Below are positions 34,916-45,789 of a stretch of 64,000 nucleotides of DNA, one piece after another. This stretch comes from Sulfurimonas sp. HSL-1656. Lineage in GTDB: Bacteria > Campylobacterota > Campylobacteria > Campylobacterales > Sulfurimonadaceae. The position numbers and the translations under genes are program-made. The notes beneath the pieces are model-generated. The model did no database searches. It was not told where the DNA came from and was given only the letters and a program-made list of their open reading frames with translations. How positions within the stretch are numbered: position 1 is the stretch's first letter; each line of letters starts with the position of its first letter. The stretch is taken from the NCBI RefSeq assembly GCF_039645585.1, contig NZ_CP147915.1:2356001-2420000 (forward strand), in the 5' to 3' direction.

Positions 34916-34993
34916 TGGTCGGGATGACTGGACTCGAACCAGCGACCCCCAAGCCCCCAGCTTGGTGCGCTAACCATACTGCGCTACATCCCG
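34916..34993 (-). tRNA. tRNA-Pro (GGG)
   Basis: Cloverleaf on the minus strand: acceptor CGGGATG/CATCCCG, D-arm GCGC...GCGC, anticodon stem CCAAG/CTTGG with loop CTGGGGG (anticodon GGG), T-arm CTGG-TTCGAGT-CCAG, and an encoded CCA (34918-34916). Its 3' end faces the block that separates it from rpmJ. Confidence 0.95.
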
Positions 34994-35005
34994 ACGAGGA
35001 GGGAA

Positions 35006-35011
35006 ATTATA
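35006..35011 (-). promoter_or_regulatory. -10 box of tRNA-Pro
   Basis: TATAAT 12 nt before the tRNA 5' end, downstream of the infA gene, so the tRNA can be made independently of the ribosomal transcript. Confidence 0.5.
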
Positions 35012-35082
35012 TCCAAAAAGTTTAAAAAAAGATGCGCAAACCGCCCTGAAAATCAGGGGGATTTCCGCAGGGGGAAAGGGCC

Positions 35083-35301
35083 CTATTTGTAACGGTAAGT
35101 GATACGGCCCTTGTCCAGGCTGTACGGCGTCAGTTCGATCTTGACGCGGTCGCCCGGGAGGATCTTGATATAGTGCATCCGCATCTTGCCGGCAATGTGG
35201 CACAGGATCACGTGGCCGTTCTCAAGCTCTACACGAAATGTTGCATTCGGCAGCGCTTCAACTACTGTACCGTCAACCTCAATGACATCATCTTTTGCCA
35301 T
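35083..35301 (-). CDS. infA: Translation initiation factor IF-1
   Basis: 72 residues, the standard S1/OB-fold factor: [20 protein letters not shown] and GRITYRYK at the end. Blocks the ribosomal A site during initiation. Directly abuts map. Downstream, instead of rpmJ, come a CCCTGA/TCAGGG hairpin (about 35041-35060), tRNA-Pro and the 14 kb block. Confidence 0.98.
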   Translation of the reverse strand: MAKDDVIEVDGTVVEALPNATFRVELENGHVILCHIAGKMRMHYIKILPGDRVKIELTPYSLDKGRITYRYK

Positions 35302-36069
35302 TTATGCTCCTTGGGGTAATGATAAGATTTCCGCTTTGCCGCCGATGACAGCAACCGTGTGTTCGTAATGCGATCCGCGGAGGTTGTCGCTGCTGACAAC
35401 ATCCCATCCGTTTTCCAGGATCACCGCTTTGGCCTCTTTTTGGCAGATCATCGGCTCAATGCAGAAAACCATGCCGTTTTTGATCTTCGGTCCCGCTTTC
35501 GGGTTGGATCCTTCCAGGTAGTTGGGGATCTCAGGCTCCTCATGCGGGCGCTTCCCGATGCCGTGTCCGCAGAATCCGCGCAGCGGCACAAAGCCGCGCT
35601 CGAGAATAAACTGCTCAATCGCCATGGAAAGCTCTTTGAACCGCATGCCCTCTTGGATAATATCGATGGCGTAATAGAGTGAGTCTTTGGCACAGGCGAT
35701 CAACGCCTCATCCTGTTCCGTAACCTTCCCCACCGGGACGGTGATGGCCGAATCACCGTAATAGCCGTTGAGTTCCGTACCGATATCATAGCCGATGATA
35801 TCGCCTTCCTGCAGCTTGTAATCATTGGGAATACCGTGAATAATCACTTCATTCAGGGAAGTACAGACGGCGTTGGGAAAACCGTAGAGCCCTTTGAAGG
35901 AGGGACGTGCTCCGTGGCTGCGGATGTAATCCTCGGCCATGGCATCAAGTTCCTTCAGGCTCAGTCCCGGACGGGTCTCTTTTCGGAGAAGGTCAAGGGT
36001 ACCGCCGACAATGGCGTTGGCGGCACGGAGTTTTTCGATTTCTTCAGGTTTGCGCAGCGCGATGGCCAT
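35302..36069 (-). CDS. map: Methionine aminopeptidase type I
   Basis: 255 residues. Removes the initiator Met. Metal-ligand motifs of the pita-bread fold are present: IGYDIGTELNGYYGDSAIT (two Asp), GHGIGKRPHEEPEI (His) and FCIEPMI (Glu). It is 5 nt after secY, as in other Campylobacterota. Confidence 0.97.
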   Translation of the reverse strand: MAIALRKPEEIEKLRAANAIVGGTLDLLRKETRPGLSLKELDAMAEDYIRSHGARPSFKGLYGFPNAVCTSLNEVIIHGIPNDYKLQEGDIIGYDIGTELNGYYGDSAITVPVGKVTEQDEALIACAKDSLYYAIDIIQEGMRFKELSMAIEQFILERGFVPLRGFCGHGIGKRPHEEPEIPNYLEGSNPKAGPKIKNGMVFCIEPMICQKEAKAVILENGWDVVSSDNLRGSHYEHTVAVIGGKAEILSLPQGA

Positions 36070-36074
36070 GGGAG

Positions 36075-37337
36075 TTACAGACCAACCGCGCTGAGGGTTT
36101 CATACTTGCTCATATAGATCTGCGCTTCGATCTTGCGCATCGTATCAAGAGCAACCTGAACGACGATAAGGACGGCCGTACCGCCGAAGTAGAACGGTAC
36201 CCCCATCCCCTTGACGATGATCCACGGCAGTGTCGCGACCAGGCCAAGGTAGATCGCCCCGGTGAACGTCAGGCGTGACGCCGTCTCGTTCAGGAACTCT
36301 TTCGTCGCTTCACCCGGGCGTACACCCGGGATGAAGCCGCCCTGGCGCTTGAGGTTATCGGAGATATCCTTGGCGTTGAAGACGATCGACGCGTAAAAGT
36401 ACGCGAAGAAGACGACGAAGAGGAATGTCAGGAAGTTGAAGAAGTAGCCGCTCGGATTGAGCAGGTCCGCGACCGCCTGGACATACGGGTTGGTGCTGGA
36501 TGAGAGAACCGTCATCGGGAACATCAGGATCGCCGAAGCGAAGATGACCGGGATGACGCCCGAAAGGTTGACCTTGATCGGGATGTAGTTCATCACGCGC
36601 TTGTTCTGGTTCGCCATCATCGTCTTTTTGGCGTAGGTCACCGGGATACGGCGTTCGCCGAGTTCCACGTAGATGATGACGCCGACGGTGACGAGGATCA
36701 GCAGCAGGATCGCAATGACCGTAATAAAGCTGATCGCACCCGTGTTGAGCATCGTGACCGTCTGACCGATCGCGGAAGGGATCGCAGAGACGATCCCGGC
36801 GAAGATGATCAGAGAGATACCGTTACCGACCCCGCTCTGCGTGATCTGCTCACCGATCCACATCAACAGCATCGTACCGGCGAGCATAGAGATCGCCGCG
36901 ACCATGACAAAAGTGCCGTGGTCCATCAGGATCGCACTGCTGCCGTCTTTTCCTGTCATGCTCTGCAGACCGATGCTGACGCCGACCGCCTGTACCAGGG
37001 TAATGGCGATGGTGGAGTAGCGGATGATCTGCATATATTTGACCATACCGTCACGCTCTTTCTTCATCTGTCCGAGGTTCGGGAACGTCGCTGCGAGCAG
37101 TTCCATGATGATCGACGCGGTAATGTAAGGCATGATACCGAGTGAAATGATGGAGAGGCGTTCGACAGCGTTACCGCTGAACATGTTGAACAGACCGAGA
37201 GCGTCGGAGGAGTGTGAATCGAAGAATGAGGCGATGACGGCAGTGTCTACGCCCGGCACCGGCACGTAGGCCAGCAGCCGGTAGAGGAACAGAAACCCGA
37301 TCGTAATGAGGATCTTGTTAATGAGCTGCTGGTTCAT
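36075..37337 (-). CDS. secY: Protein translocase subunit SecY
   Basis: 420 residues, ten membrane segments, central channel of the Sec translocon. [20 protein letters not shown] start, GIMPYITASIIMELL and GGFIPGVRPGEATKEFLN are family blocks. Shares one base with rplO. It exports the many Sec-dependent cytochromes and lipoproteins found in this window. Confidence 0.98.
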   Translation of the reverse strand: MNQQLINKILITIGFLFLYRLLAYVPVPGVDTAVIASFFDSHSSDALGLFNMFSGNAVERLSIISLGIMPYITASIIMELLAATFPNLGQMKKERDGMVKYMQIIRYSTIAITLVQAVGVSIGLQSMTGKDGSSAILMDHGTFVMVAAISMLAGTMLLMWIGEQITQSGVGNGISLIIFAGIVSAIPSAIGQTVTMLNTGAISFITVIAILLLILVTVGVIIYVELGERRIPVTYAKKTMMANQNKRVMNYIPIKVNLSGVIPVIFASAILMFPMTVLSSSTNPYVQAVADLLNPSGYFFNFLTFLFVVFFAYFYASIVFNAKDISDNLKRQGGFIPGVRPGEATKEFLNETASRLTFTGAIYLGLVATLPWIIVKGMGVPFYFGGTAVLIVVQVALDTMRKIEAQIYMSKYETLSAVGL

Positions 37338-37735
37338 TACTTGCCGGTTGTTGTAACGTTTTCGTCTTTGATCTTGGAGGCAAGGTCTTTCGCAGAAGCG
37401 CCGACCAGTTTAACCTTCGTCACGGATTTGCCCAGCTTGTGAACACCGCGGATCGCTTCGACGGTGATCTCGTCGAGTGCCGCAACCGCTGTAATGCGGT
37501 CAACGTTGATAACGTACGGTTTAACAACACGTGACGTGAAACCGATCTTCGGCAGACGGCGAGCCAGCGGCTGCTGACCACCCTCGAAGTTACGCTTTGC
37601 ATTGTAACCTGAGCGGGCTTTCTGCCCTTTGTTACCTTTACCTGCGGTTTTACCGTTACCGCTACCCTGACCGCGGCCCAGACGCTTTGTATTGCTTGTG
37701 GAGCCCGCTGCAGGTGTCAAGTTTTCAAGTGCCAT
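37337..37735 (-). CDS. rplO: 50S ribosomal protein L15
   Basis: 132 residues. [21 protein letters not shown] start with the Gly/Lys-rich loop. rpmD (L30), which lies between rpsE and rplO in many bacteria, is absent, as in Campylobacter and Helicobacter. Confidence 0.97.
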   Translation of the reverse strand: MALENLTPAAGSTSNTKRLGRGQGSGNGKTAGKGNKGQKARSGYNAKRNFEGGQQPLARRLPKIGFTSRVVKPYVINVDRITAVAALDEITVEAIRGVHKLGKSVTKVKLVGASAKDLASKIKDENVTTTGK

Positions 37736-37739
37736 ATGC

Positions 37740-38183
37740 TTATCCTTTCATACGCGCAAGCGCTTCGATTGTCGCGCGGACAACCGAATTCGGATTGTTC
37801 GAACCGATGGATTTCGTCAGGATGTCCTGGATACCCGCGAGTTCGAGAACCGGACGCATCGCACCACCGGCGATAACACCGGTACCTTCGGAGGCCGGTT
37901 TCATCAGGATGCGGCTTGCGTTGAACTTGTGCTCGATATCGTGCGCAATTGTAGTCCCTTTAATCTTAACATCCGTCAAGTTTTTGAACGCTTCGTCTAC
38001 CGCTTTGCGGATAGCGTCCGGGACCTCTTTGGCCTTACCGTAACCGAAGCCGACGACGCCGTTCTTGTTGCCGACTACGACAAGTGCTGTGAAACGGAAG
38101 CGACGACCACCTTTGACAACTTTAGTGACCCGACCGATGTGTACGATCGATTCTTCGAATTCTTCTCTGTTGACAGTTTTCAT
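37740..38183 (-). CDS. rpsE: 30S ribosomal protein S5
   Basis: 147 residues. [20 protein letters not shown] and [20 protein letters not shown], the double-stranded RNA-binding fold important for decoding accuracy. The next gene, rplO, starts 4 nt later. Confidence 0.98.
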   Translation of the reverse strand: MKTVNREEFEESIVHIGRVTKVVKGGRRFRFTALVVVGNKNGVVGFGYGKAKEVPDAIRKAVDEAFKNLTDVKIKGTTIAHDIEHKFNASRILMKPASEGTGVIAGGAMRPVLELAGIQDILTKSIGSNNPNSVVRATIEALARMKG

Positions 38184-38193
38184 CGATCAGTCC

Positions 38194-38550
38194 TTAAAAC
38201 TTAATTTCGTTCGCGCGAAGTGCATCGGCAAAGGCCGCAACGACGCCGTGGTAGACGTAACCGTTACGGTCAAAGAAGATCTCGCTGACGCCGGCTGCTT
38301 TGAGCTTGCCTGCGAAATCTGCTGCCAGTGCTGCCGCACCCTCTTTGTTCGCTTTCGCACCCAGCGGCTTCGTGTTGGAAGCTGCCAGTGTCACCGCGCT
38401 CGCGTCGTCGATTGCCTGGACGCTGAGGTAGCGGTTTGAGCGGAAGATGCTGACGCGCGGCTTCGCTGCCGTACCGTTGATGTTTGCACGGATGCGGCGC
38501 TTGCGCTGAACACGTTTTGAAACTTTTGCTTTCAATACTTTTGCATTCAT
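38194..38550 (-). CDS. rplR: 50S ribosomal protein L18
   Basis: 118 residues. Binds 5S rRNA. Basic N-terminus [18 protein letters not shown] then [19 protein letters not shown]. Confidence 0.98.
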   Translation of the reverse strand: MNAKVLKAKVSKRVQRKRRIRANINGTAAKPRVSIFRSNRYLSVQAIDDASAVTLAASNTKPLGAKANKEGAAALAADFAGKLKAAGVSEIFFDRNGYVYHGVVAAFADALRANEIKF

Positions 38551-38561
38551 CTGCTCACCCC

Positions 38562-39098
38562 TTATTTCTTAGATGTCTTACCGGCTTTGCGGACAATATG
38601 CTCTTCAACATATTTGACACCCTTGCCTTTATAAGGCTCCGGCGGACGGAAAGCGCGGATCTCGGCAGCCATCTGGCCGATCTGCTGGTTGTCAGCACCT
38701 TTGAGGGTGATAACGTTCTTGTCAACAGCAACTTCAACGCCCGCTGGGATGTCGTAGTTGATGTCATGGGAGAAACCAAGCTGCAGGTTCAGGACTTTGC
38801 CCTGGACCGCGGCACGGTAACCGACACCGTTGATCTCGAGCTTGCGTTCGAAACCTTCAGTGAGGCCCTTGACAATGTTCGCTGCGAGGGCACGGTATGT
38901 TCCCCAGAAAGCGCGGTGTTCGCGTGCATCGGACTTGGATGCAAACGTCAGCGTGTTGCCTTCGATGTTGAAGTCAACGTTGCCTTTCGTGTCGAGGGTA
39001 CGTGTGTTGTTGCCTTTTTTGAAAGTGATAACCTCACCGTCAGCCGTTACGTTCACATCGGCCGGGAATGCGACCGGAGCTTTACCAATACGTGACAT
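38562..39098 (-). CDS. rplF: 50S ribosomal protein L6
   Basis: 178 residues. [12 protein letters not shown] start and the C-terminal [19 protein letters not shown] block. Located near the GTPase centre. Confidence 0.98.
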   Translation of the reverse strand: MSRIGKAPVAFPADVNVTADGEVITFKKGNNTRTLDTKGNVDFNIEGNTLTFASKSDAREHRAFWGTYRALAANIVKGLTEGFERKLEINGVGYRAAVQGKVLNLQLGFSHDINYDIPAGVEVAVDKNVITLKGADNQQIGQMAAEIRAFRPPEPYKGKGVKYVEEHIVRKAGKTSKK

Positions 39099-39109
39099 GT
39101 GTTATCTCC

Positions 39110-39505
39110 TTACCAAACTGTACAAAGTACTTCACCGCCGACGCCGAGCTCGTAAGCTTTATCGTTCGGGATGACACCTTTGGAAGTACTGACGATGATC
39201 GTACCGTAGCCGTTTTTGAAACGCTTGATTTCGTCACGGCCTTTGTAGATACGGCGTCCCGGTTTGGAAACGCGTTTCATCTCGTTGATGACGGTTTTAC
39301 CCGCTTCATCATACTTCAACACAACGTTGATGCTTTTCTTGTTACCGTCTTCGACAACGTTAAAGCTATCAATGTAGCCCTTCTCTGCGAGAATACCAAC
39401 GACTGCTTCGACTGATTTGGAGTGCATAAGCGTTGTGACGTCGAGGCGACGCATCGCTGCATTCCGGATACGGGTCAAAGAGTCTGCAATAAGATCATTT
39501 ACCAT
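39110..39505 (-). CDS. rpsH: 30S ribosomal protein S8
   Basis: 131 residues. [16 protein letters not shown] and the C-terminal [20 protein letters not shown]. Primary 16S binder; in E. coli also the spc-operon repressor. Confidence 0.98.
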   Translation of the reverse strand: MVNDLIADSLTRIRNAAMRRLDVTTLMHSKSVEAVVGILAEKGYIDSFNVVEDGNKKSINVVLKYDEAGKTVINEMKRVSKPGRRIYKGRDEIKRFKNGYGTIIVSTSKGVIPNDKAYELGVGGEVLCTVW

Positions 39506-39541
39506 TTTATTTTTCCTTGCTAACAGTCAGGAGTTTCAAGC

Positions 39542-39727
39542 TTACCAGCTTGACTTTCTGACGCCTGGGATCAATCCCTCATTTGCCATTTTTCTAAAGC
39601 AAACACGACAAATACCGAAGTCACGGAGTACAGAGTGCGGGCGGCCGCAGATCTGGCAACGTGTATAAGCACGAACCGCGAATTTCGGTTTGCGCTGCTG
39701 TTTTGCGATCATGGACTTCTTAGCCAT
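39542..39727 (-). CDS. rpsN: 30S ribosomal protein S14 type Z
   Basis: 61 residues, the short zinc form: CQICGRPH and CRVCFRKMA supply the four cysteines. Its start overlaps the rplE stop by one base. Confidence 0.97.
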   Translation of the reverse strand: MAKKSMIAKQQRKPKFAVRAYTRCQICGRPHSVLRDFGICRVCFRKMANEGLIPGVRKSSW

Positions 39728-40272
39728 TACTCTCTCCCTTTCGCGAACGGCATACCCATAGCTTCGAGCAGGGTCAATGCCTCTTTGTCACTCTGTGTTG
39801 TTGTGACAATCGTGATGTTCATCCCGTGGATCTGCATGATGGAATCATAGTTGACTTCCGGGAAGATCAGCTGCTCGTTCAGACCGAAGTTGTAGTTACC
39901 GCGGCCGTCGAAACCGTTGCGCGGGATACCACGGAAGTCTTTCACGCGCGGCAGTGCGACAGCGATCAGTTTGTCCAGGAAGGTGTACATGTTCTCACCG
40001 CGCAGGGTGACTTTGACACCGACCGGCATCCCTTCACGGACTTTGAAGCCTGCAACGGATTTACGAGCATCGACGACTGTCGCGTGCTGACCGGCGATCA
40101 GGCTGATCGTGTCCTGGATGTTCTGGATCAGTTTGTTATCTTTCATCGCGAAGCCGGTACCGACAGAGATGATGATCTTCTCGACCGCCGGGATCTGCAT
40201 TGCGTTCTTGATCTCAAGCTTGCTCTGCAGTTCCGGTTTCATTGCGAGATATTTATCTTTCAAACGTGCCAT
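39727..40272 (-). CDS. rplE: 50S ribosomal protein L5
   Basis: 181 residues. Binds 5S rRNA and contacts the P-site t[21 protein letters not shown] and [20 protein letters not shown] are family blocks. Confidence 0.98.
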   Translation of the reverse strand: MARLKDKYLAMKPELQSKLEIKNAMQIPAVEKIIISVGTGFAMKDNKLIQNIQDTISLIAGQHATVVDARKSVAGFKVREGMPVGVKVTLRGENMYTFLDKLIAVALPRVKDFRGIPRNGFDGRGNYNFGLNEQLIFPEVNYDSIMQIHGMNITIVTTTQSDKEALTLLEAMGMPFAKGRE

Positions 40273-40275
40273 AAC

Positions 40276-40506
40276 TTACGCCTCCACTTTGCGGACATTG
40301 GATGCATCAATAGGCATCTCTTTGCTCATAAATCCGCCCTTCGGGTTCTCTTCTGTCGGCTTAACCGCTTTTTTCGCGAGCTTGCAGCCTTTGACGAGGA
40401 CCTTGTTCTCTTTCGGCATGACCATCAGAACTTCTGCCTTGGTGCCTTTATCGTCACCGGCAATGATCTCGACCATATCGCCTTTTTTGAAGTTAAACTT
40501 TGCCAT
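40276..40506 (-). CDS. rplX: 50S ribosomal protein L24
   Basis: 76 residues, the short form. KOW motif GDMVEIIAGDDKGTKAEVL; early assembly initiator. Shares one base with rplN. Confidence 0.97.
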   Translation of the reverse strand: MAKFNFKKGDMVEIIAGDDKGTKAEVLMVMPKENKVLVKGCKLAKKAVKPTEENPKGGFMSKEMPIDASNVRKVEA

Positions 40507-40874
40507 TACACAACCTCCGGAGCCAGGGATACGATCTTCATGAACCCTGCATAGCGTACTTCACGGCTAACAGGACCGAAGATACGGGTACCGATCGGCT
40601 CTTTTTTCGCGTCGAGGATGACGGCGGCGTTGTCATCGAAACGGATCAGAGAACCGTTTTCGCGCTGTACTTCTTTTTTCGTACGGACAACGACGGCCTT
40701 GACGACCTGACCTTTTTTGACTTTTCCGGTCGGGAGCGCTTTCTTCACGGAAGCAACGATAACGTCACCTACAGAAGCGTAACGGCGCTTGGAACCGCCC
40801 AGAACCTTGATACACATGATCTCTTTCGCACCAGTGTTGTCGGCAACGTTCAGACGAGTAAAGCTCTGGATCAT
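40506..40874 (-). CDS. rplN: 50S ribosomal protein L14
   Basis: 122 residues. [20 protein letters not shown] and the [15 protein letters not shown] block; inter-subunit bridge protein. ATGA overlap with rpsQ. Confidence 0.98.
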   Translation of the reverse strand: MIQSFTRLNVADNTGAKEIMCIKVLGGSKRRYASVGDVIVASVKKALPTGKVKKGQVVKAVVVRTKKEVQRENGSLIRFDDNAAVILDAKKEPIGTRIFGPVSREVRYAGFMKIVSLAPEVV

Positions 40875-41122
40875 GACTCTACTCCTGTCGCTACAACGCT
40901 TTTGAGTTCAAAAGACTTCGTCTTGGACATCGGGCGACACTCGATCGCGATCACTTCGTCGCCGACGTTAAGCGTGTTGTTCTCATCGTGGATGAGATAT
41001 TTTTTGAAGCGCTTGACCGTTTTGTGGTAGCGCGGGTGCATAACACGGCGTTCAACGACGACTGTCGCTGTCTTGTCACCGGCTTTCTTGACGACTACAC
41101 CCTGAATTTCACGTTTAGACAT
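40871..41122 (-). CDS. rpsQ: 30S ribosomal protein S17
   Basis: 83 residues. [20 protein letters not shown] and [21 protein letters not shown]-fold 16S binder. Confidence 0.98.
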   Translation of the reverse strand: MSKREIQGVVVKKAGDKTATVVVERRVMHPRYHKTVKRFKKYLIHDENNTLNVGDEVIAIECRPMSKTKSFELKSVVATGVES

Positions 41123-41132
41123 CCGGGTCTCC

Positions 41133-41318
41133 TTACTTCGCTGCGCTGAGCGCAGTGTTGATACGGGCGATATCTTTGCGTACGTTACGCAGTTCGCTCG
41201 TGTTCTGCAGTTGCATCGTTTTTTGCTTCAGTCTCAGCGTGAAGAGCTCAGTCTTCTTCTCTTTGAGCATTGCGCTCAGTTCTGCTGAGGTCTTCTCTGC
41301 CAAATCAGTATACTTCAT
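41133..41318 (-). CDS. rpmC: 50S ribosomal protein L29
   Basis: 61 residues, helical hairpin at the exit tunnel ([19 protein letters not shown]). Its start lies 14 nt inside the end of rplP, so the two are probably coupled. Confidence 0.97.
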   Translation of the reverse strand: MKYTDLAEKTSAELSAMLKEKKTELFTLRLKQKTMQLQNTSELRNVRKDIARINTALSAAK

Positions 41319-41730
41319 TGTCCATCTCCGCCGTTACAATTTTCGTTTTGAATGGCAGCTTGTGCATCGCAAGCGTCAGCGCTTCGCGTGCCAGGGACTC
41401 TTCAACGCCACCCATTTCGAAGATGATACGACCCGGTTTAATGTTCATAACCCACTGGTCGATCGCACCTTTACCTTTACCCATACGTACTTCAAGCGGT
41501 TTCGCTGTGAGCGGCTTGTCCGGGAAAACACGGATCCAGATCTTACCCTGGCGCTTGATGTGACGGGTTGCCGCGATACGCGCAGACTCGATCTGGCGGG
41601 AGTTGATACGGCCCGCTTCGATTGCCTTGATCGCGATATCGCCGAACGCAAGTTTGTAGCCGCTACGCGCTTTACCGCGGTTGCGACCCTTCATGTACTT
41701 GCGGAATTTCATTCTTTTTGGCATCAACAT
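41305..41730 (-). CDS. rplP: 50S ribosomal protein L16
   Basis: 141 residues. [19 protein letters not shown] start, [20 protein letters not shown] block. Shapes the A site of the peptidyl transferase centre. Confidence 0.98.
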   Translation of the reverse strand: MLMPKRMKFRKYMKGRNRGKARSGYKLAFGDIAIKAIEAGRINSRQIESARIAATRHIKRQGKIWIRVFPDKPLTAKPLEVRMGKGKGAIDQWVMNIKPGRIIFEMGGVEESLAREALTLAMHKLPFKTKIVTAEMDNEVY

Positions 41731-41732
41731 GA

Positions 41733-42437
41733 TTAATCCGCCTTTCTCGGAGCACGACCGCGGCGCTCACGTTTTACTTCTTCTTCTTTCGGCTCCGGCT
41801 GGATACCTTTGGAAAGGACTTCACCTTTGAAGATCCAGACCTTGATACCGATGATGCCGTAAGTCGTGTGCGCTTCGGCAAAACCGTAATCGATCTTGGC
41901 ACGGAGCGTATGCAGCGGCACGCGGCCTTCGCGGTACCACTCGGTACGTGCCATTTCAGCACCACCGAGGCGGCCAGCGACGGCGATACGGATACCCTTG
42001 GCACCGGCACGCTGTGCATTCTGCATTACTTTCTTCATCGCACGGCGGAACGCAACACGGCGCTCCAGCTGTGTCGCAACGTTCTCAGCAACGAGCTGCG
42101 CCGCGATCATCGACTTTTTCTCTTCTTTGATGTTGACGGCAATATCTTTGCCGATCAGGTTCTGAAGCTTCGTTTTGAGCTTCTCGATATCAGCACCTTT
42201 TTTACCGATGATGATACCCGGGCGTGCTGCGACGATGGTGACGCGCAGACGCTTGACCGTACGCTCGATGATGATGTTGTTCACACCCGCATAGTAGAGT
42301 TCCTTTTTCAGGAAAGTACGGATTTTGTGGTCTTCGCCCAGGTTGGCCGGTGCGTTTTTGAAATTCGGATACCAGCGGGACTCCCAGTTACGGTTGATGC
42401 CCAGACGGAATCCGATCGGATTGACTTTCTGACCCAT
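41733..42437 (-). CDS. rpsC: 30S ribosomal protein S3
   Basis: 234 residues. [16 protein letters not shown] start, KH domain with [17 protein letters not shown], and a basic C-terminal tail [15 protein letters not shown]. Starts 2 nt after the rplV stop. Confidence 0.98.
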   Translation of the reverse strand: MGQKVNPIGFRLGINRNWESRWYPNFKNAPANLGEDHKIRTFLKKELYYAGVNNIIIERTVKRLRVTIVAARPGIIIGKKGADIEKLKTKLQNLIGKDIAVNIKEEKKSMIAAQLVAENVATQLERRVAFRRAMKKVMQNAQRAGAKGIRIAVAGRLGGAEMARTEWYREGRVPLHTLRAKIDYGFAEAHTTYGIIGIKVWIFKGEVLSKGIQPEPKEEEVKRERRGRAPRKAD

Positions 42438-42439
42438 AA

Positions 42440-42757
42440 TTATTTACCCTCTACTTCTACTAAGATGTGTGCCGTCGGTTTGCGGATCCCGCTAGCCATA
42501 CCGCGAGCACGCGGACGGAAGCGCTTGAGAACCGGACCGTTGTCAACACGGCAAGAAGTGATCACACAGTCGCTGGCATCGTTGCCGCTGTTCGCGACAG
42601 CCGATGCGACGACTTTGGAGATGATCTTCGCCGCTTTGTTCGGCGTGAACTCCAGTGCAGCGATCGCTTCTTCAGCGTTCATGCCCTGGATTTCGCGTGC
42701 GATGAGGCGAGACTTCGTCGGAGAGACGCGGATAAATTTCAACAGTGCTCTTGCCAT
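42440..42757 (-). CDS. rplV: 50S ribosomal protein L22
   Basis: 105 residues. [19 protein letters not shown] and the tunnel-lining hairpin [20 protein letters not shown]. Confidence 0.97.
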   Translation of the reverse strand: MARALLKFIRVSPTKSRLIAREIQGMNAEEAIAALEFTPNKAAKIISKVVASAVANSGNDASDCVITSCRVDNGPVLKRFRPRARGMASGIRKPTAHILVEVEGK

Positions 42758-42760
42758 CTT

Positions 42761-43036
42761 TTAGCCCTTTCTCTGTACAGAGCCCTTGTGGCCCTTGAAA
42801 GTACGTGTCGGAGCGAACTCACCGAGCTTGTAGCCGATGTGGTTCTCTGTCACGTAGACCGGTACAAACTGGCGTCCGTTGTGGACGTTCATAGTCAGAC
42901 CGATCATATCCGGCAGGATCACGCTGCGGCGTGACCATGTCTTGATAGGCTTATTGCTCTTCGCTTCTTTGGCTGCGAGCACTTTTTTCATCAAATGGTC
43001 GTCTACGAACGGACCTTTTTTTACTGAACGTGCCAT
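42761..43036 (-). CDS. rpsS: 30S ribosomal protein S19
   Basis: 91 residues. [19 protein letters not shown] and [20 protein letters not shown]. Head protein of the small subunit. Confidence 0.98.
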   Translation of the reverse strand: MARSVKKGPFVDDHLMKKVLAAKEAKSNKPIKTWSRRSVILPDMIGLTMNVHNGRQFVPVYVTENHIGYKLGEFAPTRTFKGHKGSVQRKG

Positions 43037-43039
43037 CGA

Positions 43040-43870
43040 TTAACCTTTCTTACGACGAGTGATAATAAGCTTATCGCTCGCTTTTTTACGACGCGTTTTC
43101 GCACCCTTGGTCGGTTTACCCCACGGAGTAACCGGGTGACGACCGGAGTTTGTTTTACCTTCACCACCACCGTGCGGGTGGTCAATCGGGTTCATCGCGG
43201 AACCGCGCGTCTGCGGACGGATACCCATGTGGCGTGTACGGCCGGCTTTCGCGAAGACGATGTTGCTGTACTCTTCGTTACCGACAGTACCGATCGTCGC
43301 CATACACTCGCCGAGGACGTAGCGCATCTCACCGGAAGGCAGACGCAGGGAGACGTACTTGCCGTCACGACCCATGATCTGAGCAGATGTACCGGCAGAG
43401 CGGACCATCTGGGCACCTTTGCCCGGCTTGAGCTCGACATTGTGGACGGTAGTACCGACCGGAATGCTTTTGAGCTTCATCGCGTTGCCCGGCTTGATGT
43501 CGAGCCCTTCTGCTGCTGCGGCAACAGCGTCACCGACAGTCAGGCCTTTCGGCTGAAGGATGTAACGCTTTTCACCGTCCGCGTAGTTGATCAGCGCGAT
43601 GCGGCAGTTGCGGTATGGATCGTATTCGATCGCAGCGACTTTGCCCGGAACGCCGAACTTGTTACGTTTGAAATCGATGATACGGTACAGTTTCTTCGCA
43701 CCACCCTGCTTGTGGCGGGATGTGATGCGCCCGTTGTTGTTACGACCAGCGCTAACCGGCAGTTTGACCAGCAGAGAGCGGACAGATGCCTTTGCTGTAA
43801 TGTCACCGGAGTCGATGTTCGTATAGAAACGGCGACTCGGGGTAATTGGTCTGTAGGTTTTAATTGCCAT
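43040..43870 (-). CDS. rplB: 50S ribosomal protein L2
   Basis: 276 residues. [20 protein letters not shown] and the peptidyl-transferase-associated [20 protein letters not shown], both intact. Confidence 0.98.
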   Translation of the reverse strand: MAIKTYRPITPSRRFYTNIDSGDITAKASVRSLLVKLPVSAGRNNNGRITSRHKQGGAKKLYRIIDFKRNKFGVPGKVAAIEYDPYRNCRIALINYADGEKRYILQPKGLTVGDAVAAAAEGLDIKPGNAMKLKSIPVGTTVHNVELKPGKGAQMVRSAGTSAQIMGRDGKYVSLRLPSGEMRYVLGECMATIGTVGNEEYSNIVFAKAGRTRHMGIRPQTRGSAMNPIDHPHGGGEGKTNSGRHPVTPWGKPTKGAKTRRKKASDKLIITRRKKG

Positions 43871-43872
43871 GA

Positions 43873-44154
43873 TTACACCGCCATCGATTCGATTGCCGCG
43901 CCTTCAGGCAGCTTTACGTAGAACTTTTTAAAGTCGTTCTGCTTGCCCATGACACCGCGGAAGCGTTTTGTTTTACCGCTTTGGTTCAGTGAGTTGATAC
44001 GTGTCGGGATGACACCGAAGTACTCACGGAACACCTCTTTGAGACCGCTTTTGGTCATGCGCGGGGATGTCTGAACAACGACGACACCCTCTTCCTGCAG
44101 ACCAAGCGTTTTCTCAGTGTAAACGATTGATTTAATATCTGTAATATCAGCCAT
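43873..44154 (-). CDS. rplW: 50S ribosomal protein L23
   Basis: 93 residues. Docking site of trigger factor and SRP at the tunnel exit; [19 protein letters not shown] and the C-terminal [10 protein letters not shown]. Confidence 0.97.
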   Translation of the reverse strand: MADITDIKSIVYTEKTLGLQEEGVVVVQTSPRMTKSGLKEVFREYFGVIPTRINSLNQSGKTKRFRGVMGKQNDFKKFYVKLPEGAAIESMAV

Positions 44155-44155
44155 C

Positions 44156-44767
44156 TTAGCTCTCTTTAGTCAGATTTTCCCATACCGCTTTTTCGATAAC
44201 GACAGCGCGGTATGCTGATGCCAGGAATGCATTCAGTTCATTCTCTTCAACCAGGTAAGTTGACTGGATGTTACGGAAGGCCAGGAACGTGTTCTCATCA
44301 ACGATGGACTTGACGAGCAGCGCATCGCGGACGCCCAGCTTGTCAAACATTGCCTTGGCATCTTTCGTTTTGCCTGATGCGATCTCGATCGAATCAACGA
44401 TGAAGAGTTTGCCTTCATTCGCCAGAGCGTCAAGGGCAAAGTTCAGCGCGAGCTTCTTCTGCTTCTTGTTGACTTTCTGGTCGTAGTTACGGCCGGTGTT
44501 CGGACCGTGAACGACGGCACCGCCAACCCATACAGGAGAACGGCGTGAACCGGCACGTGCACCACCGCGGCCCTTCTGTGCCCACGGTTTCTTGCCGCCG
44601 CCGCGAACCTCGGAACGGGTCTTCGCGGAAGCAGTATCAGCGCGCAGACCCGCCTGATATGCTTTCACATACAGGTAGAGGTTGTGCGGGTTGATACCCG
44701 AAAAGCTTTCCGGCAGTGCAAGCTCGGATGCTTTTTCAAAATTTTCATTCAATACGATAGCGCTCAT
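44156..44767 (-). CDS. rplD: 50S ribosomal protein L4
   Basis: 203 residues. Tunnel loop [20 protein letters not shown] and [20 protein letters not shown]. In E. coli it represses the S10 operon; no such loop was identified here. ATGA overlap with rplC. Confidence 0.98.
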   Translation of the reverse strand: MSAIVLNENFEKASELALPESFSGINPHNLYLYVKAYQAGLRADTASAKTRSEVRGGGKKPWAQKGRGGARAGSRRSPVWVGGAVVHGPNTGRNYDQKVNKKQKKLALNFALDALANEGKLFIVDSIEIASGKTKDAKAMFDKLGVRDALLVKSIVDENTFLAFRNIQSTYLVEENELNAFLASAYRAVVIEKAVWENLTKES

Positions 44768-45339
44768 TTAACAACCTTTACACGACCCATAGCACCGTTT
44801 GCGCCCGGGATGGAACCCGCGACGACGAGGATGCCGTTCTCTGCGTCGTAAGAAATCACTTCGTTTTTGACGGTGACCTGAGTGTTACCGTACTGACCGG
44901 CCATTTTGCGGCCCGGCTGGACGCGGCCCGGCCATTCACAGTTACCGATAGAACCCGGACGGCGGTGGAAACGTGAACCGTGTGCACCCGGACCACCGGC
45001 AAAGTTCCAGCGTTTCATAACACCGGTATAACCGCGACCTTTTGTGTTGAAAGAGGCTTTGACCACTTTCGCTTCACCCAGGGGTGCAGTTTCGAGATCA
45101 CCGGCTTCCGTGTTGCTGACAGTCAGCGTGACGAAACGGTTGAACTCTTTCGGAAGGTCGTATTTCTTCTGCTGACCTTCGATAGACTTGTTCATCTTTT
45201 TGCCGTCATTGTATGCAACGATCGCGCGGCCGTTTTCGACTTCGCAGACCTTTGCTTCCTTGACTTTCAGAAGCGTTACCGGAGTACTCGGAACGCTGAT
45301 AGTACGGCTCATACCGATTTTTTCAACAATATATTCCAT
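44764..45339 (-). CDS. rplC: 50S ribosomal protein L3
   Basis: 191 residues. [14 protein letters not shown] start; [20 protein letters not shown] contains the glutamine-methylation region loop of the family. Early assembly protein. Confidence 0.98.
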   Translation of the reverse strand: MEYIVEKIGMSRTISVPSTPVTLLKVKEAKVCEVENGRAIVAYNDGKKMNKSIEGQQKKYDLPKEFNRFVTLTVSNTEAGDLETAPLGEAKVVKASFNTKGRGYTGVMKRWNFAGGPGAHGSRFHRRPGSIGNCEWPGRVQPGRKMAGQYGNTQVTVKNEVISYDAENGILVVAGSIPGANGAMGRVKVVK

Positions 45340-45350
45340 TGTGTTACTCC

Positions 45351-45662
45351 TTACTTGTCCATCGAGCGGACTTCTACATCCACTTCCGGCGCCAGATCAA
45401 GTTTCATCAGAGAGTCGACCGTGTCCGGCGTAGCGGAGACGATGTCGATCAGACGGGCGTGCATACGGATCTCGAACTGCTCACGGCTGTCTTTGTTGAC
45501 GTGAACGGATTTGAGAACCGTATATTTACGGATTTTTGTCGGAAGCGGAATCGGACCGCGGATTTCCGCACCCGTACGCTTTACAGCTTCTACAATAGAA
45601 CTAACCGAACGATCCAGTACACGGTGATCGTACGCTCTCAGTTTCAAACGAATCTTTTCCAT
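45351..45662 (-). CDS. rpsJ: 30S ribosomal protein S10
   Basis: 103 residues. [19 protein letters not shown] and [17 protein letters not shown]. First gene of the S10-spc cluster, transcribed leftwards from a promoter at about 45721. Confidence 0.98.
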   Translation of the reverse strand: MEKIRLKLRAYDHRVLDRSVSSIVEAVKRTGAEIRGPIPLPTKIRKYTVLKSVHVNKDSREQFEIRMHARLIDIVSATPDTVDSLMKLDLAPEVDVEVRSMDK

Positions 45663-45685
45663 AGTTTTTCCTCATTAAAGAACTC

Positions 45686-45726
45686 GTTGGATCTTCTCCA
45701 ACTATTATAAAGGGAGCGGAATTATA
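45686..45726 (-). promoter_or_regulatory. S10 operon promoter and leader hairpin
   Basis: TATAAT boxes on the minus strand at 45726-45721 and 45709-45704; between the first and rpsJ the transcript carries the hairpin GTTGGA-GAAGA-TCCAAC (45702-45686). The hairpin is a candidate control element of the ribosomal operon. Confidence 0.5.
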
Positions 45727-45789
45727 CTGAGATCACTTTCCGAATTCAAGGGTTTTAGGGGGGTAAAAGCCAATTTTGTATAAATTTAT

